From Mycobacterium sp. (GTDB lineage: Bacteria > Actinomycetota > Actinomycetes > Mycobacteriales > Mycobacteriaceae), in the NCBI GenBank assembly GCA_029256565.1, contig JAQSXQ010000051.1, positions 1 to 8,393 on the forward strand: a stretch of DNA of 8,393 nucleotides, read 5' to 3'. Of this stretch, positions 5,412 to 8,393 are shown in pieces (within the stretch, counting starts at the first letter, position 1; every line of letters starts with the position of its first letter). The translations under genes were made by a program, and so were the position numbers. Below the pieces are notes generated by a model. That model was not told the origin of the DNA and made no database searches. It worked only from the letters and a program-made list of their open reading frames with translations.

Positions 5412-5987
5412 CGGCAGCAGTGCGGCCGTCAGGAAGCACAGCGCACCGACGAAGGTGCCTGCGTTGGCGAGCGCCTCGTCGGCCGTGACCCCGGACGCGC
5501 GGACGAACGCTCCGAGCGCGCTGACCCCGAACGCGACGCAGCCCACCATGTTGATCCACGACGACTGCCAGTCAGGCGATCTCGGTCGCCAGACGCCCAC
5601 CCCGGCGGTGAGCGCGGCGACGCCGAGCACCCCGCTGACGAGGAAGGCCACCGAGCCGGCGGCATCCGGCGCCCAGACCAATCCGCGCTCGGCGATCGCG
5701 CGGTGTGCCCACACCGAGGCTCCGGTGCTGACGTTGAACAACACGGTGCCGACGAATTGTGTTGCAGCAGATTGCCATTGCAGGCTGCACTCGGGACCCG
5801 ACCGCACCAGCTGAACCCACGCGGCGCTGGTGAAGAACCAGGACCCCACGAAGCACAGGGCATTGGCCGCCGTCCCACCCGCGGCGTCGGCGAATCCGGG
5901 CGCGGTGGCGAGGGCGAAGAACGCCGAACCGACGGCGAACAGCCAGCACTGGTGGGTCAGCGTGACCGCCGCGCGCAGCCGGGTCAC
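5367..5987 (-). CDS. Six-helix membrane protein, YrhK-like
   Basis: The 206-residue product is predicted to be an integral membrane protein with about six hydrophobic segments: 11-33, 42-61, 75-94, 111-133, 144-162 and 174-193. The stretch WQSSWINMVGCVAFGVSALGAF (140-161) resembles the YrhK domain. It is echoed at 71-92 by WQSAATQFVGTVLFNVSTGASV, offset by 69 residues, so the protein seems built from tandem two-helix units. No catalytic motif is seen and the function is unknown. The GTG start at 5987 overlaps the MarR stop as GTGA, with GAGG just upstream, so translation is coupled to the regulator. A longer in-frame extension would lie wholly inside the MarR gene and is not favoured. The 3' end overlaps the MFS gene. 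Confidence 0.85.
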   Translation of the reverse strand: MTRLRAAVTLTHQCWLFAVGSAFFALATAPGFADAAGGTAANALCFVGSWFFTSAAWVQLVRSGPECSLQWQSAATQFVGTVLFNVSTGASVWAHRAIAERGLVWAPDAAGSVAFLVSGVLGVAALTAGVGVWRPRSPDWQSSWINMVGCVAFGVSALGAFVRASGVTADEALANAGTFVGALCFLTAALLPLGPRARGWGSVERA

Positions 5988-6430
5988 GACGCCTCGAGGT
6001 TCTCCGCGCAGCGGGCCAGCGATTCGCACAATTGATCGCGCGCGTGCTCGGTCAACCCGTGCAGCATCGACTCCTCGACCGAGAGGACGGCATCGTGACT
6101 GGCGGTCAGTCGCGTGCGTCCGGCGTCGGTGAGCGCCAACGCGGTGGTGCGACCGTGATTCTGCGTAGTCGCGTTGCAAACCAGGCCTGCGGTGCGCAGG
6201 CCTGCGAGCAGGTCCTGCAGCGACTGCCGGGTGACGAAGCAGAGCCTCGCCAGCTCGGCCGCCGACGCATCGGGGTGGTCGGCCAGTGCGCGCAACGCCA
6301 CGTACTGCGCCATGGACAGTCCGGTCGGGCGCAGCGCGGCGTCGCACTGCCGCCGCAGCGACTGCTGGACCCGCTTGATCAGATAACCCGCGCCCGCCTC
6401 GACGTCCGGCTTCGACTCCGACTCCGACAT
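5984..6430 (-). CDS. MarR-family transcriptional regulator
   Basis: This 148-residue protein has the MarR layout. Helical dimerisation segments lie at about 12-35 and 112-145. The winged helix-turn-helix spans about 38-108. Its recognition helix is about 67-81 (VTRQSLQDLLAGLRTAG) and the wing is at NHGRTTALALTDAG (91-104). Such proteins usually repress a divergent gene and themselves until a small ligand or oxidant releases them. Five cysteines (29, 64, 85, 135, 141) make redox sensing possible but unproven. The ATG at 6430 has AAGG about 8 nt upstream. A large inverted repeat in the divergent gap is its probable operator. It is coupled by GTGA to the membrane protein gene. Confidence 0.92.
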   Translation of the reverse strand: MSESESKPDVEAGAGYLIKRVQQSLRRQCDAALRPTGLSMAQYVALRALADHPDASAAELARLCFVTRQSLQDLLAGLRTAGLVCNATTQNHGRTTALALTDAGRTRLTASHDAVLSVEESMLHGLTEHARDQLCESLARCAENLEAS

Positions 6431-6458
6431 GACAGGAACCTTACATCGGGTCTACCAT
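6429..6458 (+). promoter_or_regulatory. Promoter for the ABM-fold gene (-35/-10)
   Basis: ATGACA (6429-6434) matches 5 of 6 bases of the TTGACA -35 consensus. It is followed by an 18-nt spacer and TACCAT (6453-6458), a TANNNT -10 box. The predicted start is near 6465, giving a leader of about 26 nt with a strong Shine-Dalgarno sequence. The left operator arm lies in the spacer and the right arm covers the transcription start, so a bound MarR protein would block RNA polymerase. Confidence 0.55.
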
Positions 6459-6477
6459 CGCCGATGTAAGGAACCTG
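6433..6477. promoter_or_regulatory. Large inverted repeat, probable MarR operator
   Basis: The 17-nt arm CAGGAACCTTACATCGG (6433-6449) faces CCGATGTAAGGAACCTG (6461-6477) across 11 nt. Fifteen of 17 positions pair; the two mismatches are the AA in each arm. The core CCTTACATCGG/CCGATGTAAGG is perfect over 11 bp. Each arm also contains AGGAACCT (6434-6441 and 6469-6476), itself a small dyad AGG-AA-CCT, repeated 35 bp apart in the same direction. The element fills most of the 60-nt gap between the MarR and ABM genes. Confidence 0.75.
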
Positions 6478-6479
6478 AC

Positions 6480-6486
6480 AAAGGAG
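6480..6486 (+). promoter_or_regulatory. Strong ribosome binding site for the ABM gene
   Basis: AAAGGAG ends 4 nt before the ATG at 6491. It is the best Shine-Dalgarno match in the window and fixes the start. The spacing is slightly short. Confidence 0.8.
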
Positions 6487-6490
6487 AACG

Positions 6491-6823
6491 ATGACGACCA
6501 TCACGACTCGATCCAGCCACGCGACCCTGATCAACGTGTTCACCGTGGCGCCGGACCGCGCCCACGCACTCGCCCAGCTGCTCACCGAGGCCACCGAGGA
6601 GGTCATGGCGCACCTGCCGGGCTTCGTCTCGGCGAACATTCACGTCAGCACCGACGGCACCCGCGTCGTCAACTACGCCCAGTGGGCCAGCGCCGAGGCC
6701 TTCTCGGCCATGCAGGCCGATCCGACGGCGCGGGTGCACATGCGAGCGGCCGCCGAACTGGCCGACGGGTTCGATCCGCACTTCTACACCGTCGAATCGG
6801 TGCACGAACGGGACGCTGTCTGA
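6491..6823 (+). CDS. Antibiotic biosynthesis monooxygenase (ABM) domain protein
   Basis: This 110-residue cytosolic protein fits the ABM (YgiN/ActVA-Orf6-like) family of small alpha+beta barrel dimers. Strand-like LINVFTVAP (13-21) is followed by a helix AHALAQLLTEATEEVMAHLPGF (24-45). Then come SANIHVSTDGTRVVNYAQWASAEAFSAM (47-74) and the typical C-terminal helix-strand FDPHFYTVESV (94-104). Family members include cofactor-free quinol or anthrone oxygenases and haem-degrading enzymes; the substrate cannot be told from sequence. There are no cysteines. It is divergent from the MarR gene across a shared operator, so induction by a MarR ligand or oxidant is likely. Its stop lies 11 nt from the convergent leuB stop with no terminator between. 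Confidence 0.88.
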   Translation: MTTITTRSSHATLINVFTVAPDRAHALAQLLTEATEEVMAHLPGFVSANIHVSTDGTRVVNYAQWASAEAFSAMQADPTARVHMRAAAELADGFDPHFYTVESVHERDAV

Positions 6824-6834
6824 AGCGTCCGCGT

Positions 6835-7857
6835 CTAGAGCAGCGACACGATCCGGTCGCCGACCGCCGACGTCGACTGGGCCTCCGTGCCGCGGGTCGC
6901 GAGATGCTGCTCGACGGCTGCGTCGACGCGCGCTGCGGCAGCGTCCTCACCGACGTGCGAGAGCAGCAGCGCCACCGACATGATGGCCGCCGTGGGGTCG
7001 GCGATCCCCTGACCCGCGATGTCGGGCGCGCTGCCGTGCACCGGCTCGAACATCGACGGGTTCGTGCCCGTCGCATCGATGTTGCCGCTGGCGGCCAGCC
7101 CGATGCCGCCGGACACGGCGGCGGCGAGGTCGGTGATGATGTCGCCGAACAGGTTGTCCGTCACGATCACGTCGAACCGGCCCGGGTCGGTCACCATGTG
7201 GATGGTTGCGGCATCGATGTGCTGGTAGGCCACCTCGACGTCGGGGAACTCGCTGCCCACCTGATCGACGATGCGGGCCCACAGCCTGCCCGCGAACGAC
7301 AGGACGTTGGTCTTGTGCACCAGCGTGAGGTGCTTGCGCCGCTTGGTCGCCCTGGCGAAGGCGTCTCGCACGACCCGCTCGACGCCGAACGCGGTGTTGA
7401 GGCTGACCTCGGTGGCCACCTCGTGCGGGGTCCCCGCGCGGATGGCGCCGCCGGTGCCGGTGTACGGACCCTCGGTGCCCTCGCGGACCACGACGAAGTC
7501 GATGGGCGGGTTGCCTGCCAGCGGGCTGTCCACACCCGGAAGCAGCCGGGAGGGACGCAGGTTCACGTGGTGGTCGAGCTGGAAGCGCAGCGTCAGCAGC
7601 AGGCCGCGTTCGAGTACGCCGCTGGGCACGGACGGATCGCCGATGGCGCCCAACAGGATTGCGTCGTGGCCCCGCAGCTCGTCGACCATGCCGTCGGGCA
7701 GCGTCTCGCCGGTGGCGTGATAGCGGCGTGCGCCGAGGTCGTACTCCGTGCGTTCGGTTCCCGGCAGGACCACGTCGAGCACCTTGAGCGCCTCGGCGAT
7801 GACCTCCGGCCCGATGCCGTCACCGGCGATCACGGCGAGCTTCAACGGAGAACTCAC
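6835..7857 (-). CDS. leuB: 3-isopropylmalate dehydrogenase
   Basis: LeuB oxidises and decarboxylates 3-isopropylmalate with NAD+ and Mg2+ or Mn2+ in leucine synthesis. The 340-residue length fits the short actinobacterial form. It begins with LKLAVIAGDGIGPEV (5-19). Substrate residues include R91 and R101 (LRFQLDHHVNLRP), R125 and Y132 (REGTEGPY), and K182. The metal site is D215 with D239 and D243 in the signature TDNLFGDIITDLA (233-245). NAD-binding HGSAPDIAGQGIADPTA (274-290) carries D279. The GTG start overlaps the serA stop as GTGA, so serA and leuB form one operon with coupled translation. A start a few codons downstream would match shorter relatives, but no ATG is available there. No nearby promoter is visible, since the upstream DNA is serA. 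Confidence 0.96.
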   Translation of the reverse strand: MSSPLKLAVIAGDGIGPEVIAEALKVLDVVLPGTERTEYDLGARRYHATGETLPDGMVDELRGHDAILLGAIGDPSVPSGVLERGLLLTLRFQLDHHVNLRPSRLLPGVDSPLAGNPPIDFVVVREGTEGPYTGTGGAIRAGTPHEVATEVSLNTAFGVERVVRDAFARATKRRKHLTLVHKTNVLSFAGRLWARIVDQVGSEFPDVEVAYQHIDAATIHMVTDPGRFDVIVTDNLFGDIITDLAAAVSGGIGLAASGNIDATGTNPSMFEPVHGSAPDIAGQGIADPTAAIMSVALLLSHVGEDAAAARVDAAVEQHLATRGTEAQSTSAVGDRIVSLL

Positions 7858-8393
7858 GACAGGTCCACCAGTTCCAGCGTGGCGGCGTCGACCTCGGCGC
7901 CGATGGTCGAGAGCACGTCCGCGTCGACCCGACGGTCGAGCCGCAGCATGATCGTCGCGCCGTCGCCGTCGGCATCCTGGCTCAACTGTGCGGCGAGGAT
8001 GTTGACGCCTGCCCCGCCGAGCAGCGTGCCGATCTTGCCAAGTGCCCCTGGCTGATCGCTGTAGTTGATGATCAGGTTGACGCCCTCGGCGCGCAGGTCG
8101 AAGTTGCGCGCATTGATCTGCACGATCTTCTCGACCTGCTGCGGGCCGGACAGCGTGCCTGCGACGTTGACCGACGATCCGTCGGCGGCCACGGCACGAA
8201 CGTCGACGACGCTGCGGTGGTTCGGGCTCTCCGACTCGGTGTCGATGGTCGCCTCGACGCCGCGCTCGGCGGCCAGCGCGGGTGCGTTGACGAACGTCAC
8301 CTGATCCTCGATGACGGCGGAGAATAGCCCGCGCAGCGCCGACAGGCGCAGCACCTCGACCTCTTCGGAGGCCAGTTCGCCGCGCACCTGCAC
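7854..8393 (-). CDS. serA: D-3-phosphoglycerate dehydrogenase, C-terminal part (runs off the right edge)
   Basis: SerA oxidises 3-phosphoglycerate with NAD+, the first step of serine synthesis. The window holds the last 179 residues; the catalytic and nucleotide-binding domains lie outside. Visible residues 1-104 are the allosteric substrate-binding (ASB) domain found in the long SerA type. Residues 105-179 are the ACT domain. Adding 350 aligns them with M. tuberculosis SerA1 numbering, and residues I recall from that enzyme are all present. The serine-site residues are Y111, D113 and N131 (Y461, D463, N481). The ASB/ACT basic residues are K89, R96, R101 and R151 (K439, R446, R451, R501). Feedback inhibition by serine is therefore expected. 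The frame is open to the edge, so the GTG at the edge is not the start. The stop overlaps leuB. Confidence 0.96.
   Translation of the reverse strand: MQVRGELASEEVEVLRLSALRGLFSAVIEDQVTFVNAPALAAERGVEATIDTESESPNHRSVVDVRAVAADGSSVNVAGTLSGPQQVEKIVQINARNFDLRAEGVNLIINYSDQPGALGKIGTLLGGAGVNILAAQLSQDADGDGATIMLRLDRRVDADVLSTIGAEVDAATLELVDLS

Noticed and set aside
4094..5488. Frame of 464 codons overlapping the MFS gene on the same strand
   Set aside because: The product is Arg/Gly/Pro-rich without membrane segments, whereas the other frame gives a proper MFS protein with motif A.
5988..6347. N-terminal extension of the YrhK-like protein to an ATG at 6347
   Set aside because: The extension lies wholly in the MarR gene and is arginine-rich and unstructured; the GTG at 5987 with a GTGA overlap and hydrophobic start fits better.
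6449..6481. Leftward marR promoter using TTGTCA (6481-6476) as -35
   Set aside because: No TANNNT hexamer lies 16-19 nt downstream; the TAAGGT alternative (6441-6436) overlaps the ribosome-binding site and is unsupported by a -35, so no call was made.
6682..8055. Long rightward open frame (457 codons) opposite leuB and serA
   Set aside because: It is antisense to well-conserved leuB and serA and overlaps the ABM gene in another frame; the translation has no recognisable domain.
1..8393. CRISPR array, insertion sequence, phage or attachment site
   Set aside because: No spaced repeats, transposase-like or integrase-like frames, or tRNA 3'-end duplications were seen.

Overview
The window is high-GC actinobacterial DNA and looks like a mycobacterial chromosome, most likely a rapid-growing Mycolicibacterium-type species. 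This rests on the gene order leuC / iclR / tRNA-Glu / tRNA-Gln / gltX / FAH-family gene / MFS gene / leuB / serA, which from memory is the M. tuberculosis Rv2988c-Rv2996c order. Close protein matches to LeuC, GltX, LeuB and the two-domain C-terminus of SerA support it, as do GTG starts, TANNNT -10 boxes placed 6 nt before start codons, and very high G+C at third codon positions. The species was not determined.

Left part (1-1465): the 5' portion of leuC (leftward) faces away from a rightward IclR-family regulator gene that looks leaderless. The 74-nt gap holds an interrupted dyad that could be the regulator's own operator. A strong hairpin follows the regulator gene and separates it from the oppositely oriented tRNA genes.

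Centre (1473-4072), all leftward: a FAH-family gene (apparently leaderless) overlaps gltX by one base (TGATG). gltX is followed by tRNA-Gln(CTG) and tRNA-Glu(CTC). Mycobacteria are thought to lack a glutaminyl-tRNA synthetase and to use GltX for both tRNAs before amidation by GatCAB, so the enzyme sits beside both of its tRNA substrates.

Right part (4073-6834): an MFS transporter gene (rightward) is preceded by a 12-bp palindrome. Next is a small module not present between the MFS gene and leuB in M. tuberculosis as I recall it. It consists of a MarR-family regulator gene translationally coupled to a six-helix YrhK-like membrane protein gene (both leftward), and a divergent small ABM-fold monooxygenase gene (rightward). 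The 60-nt divergent control region carries a 17-bp-arm inverted repeat, a good operator candidate. The membrane protein gene overlaps the end of the MFS gene by 45 nt, tail to tail.

Right end (6835-8393): leuB and the 3' end of serA (leftward) overlap by GTGA. leuC and leuB thus flank the region and belong to leucine synthesis. SerA starts serine synthesis. No phage, IS or CRISPR signal was seen, and no gap exceeds 300 bases. The least characterised part is the MarR / YrhK-like / ABM module.
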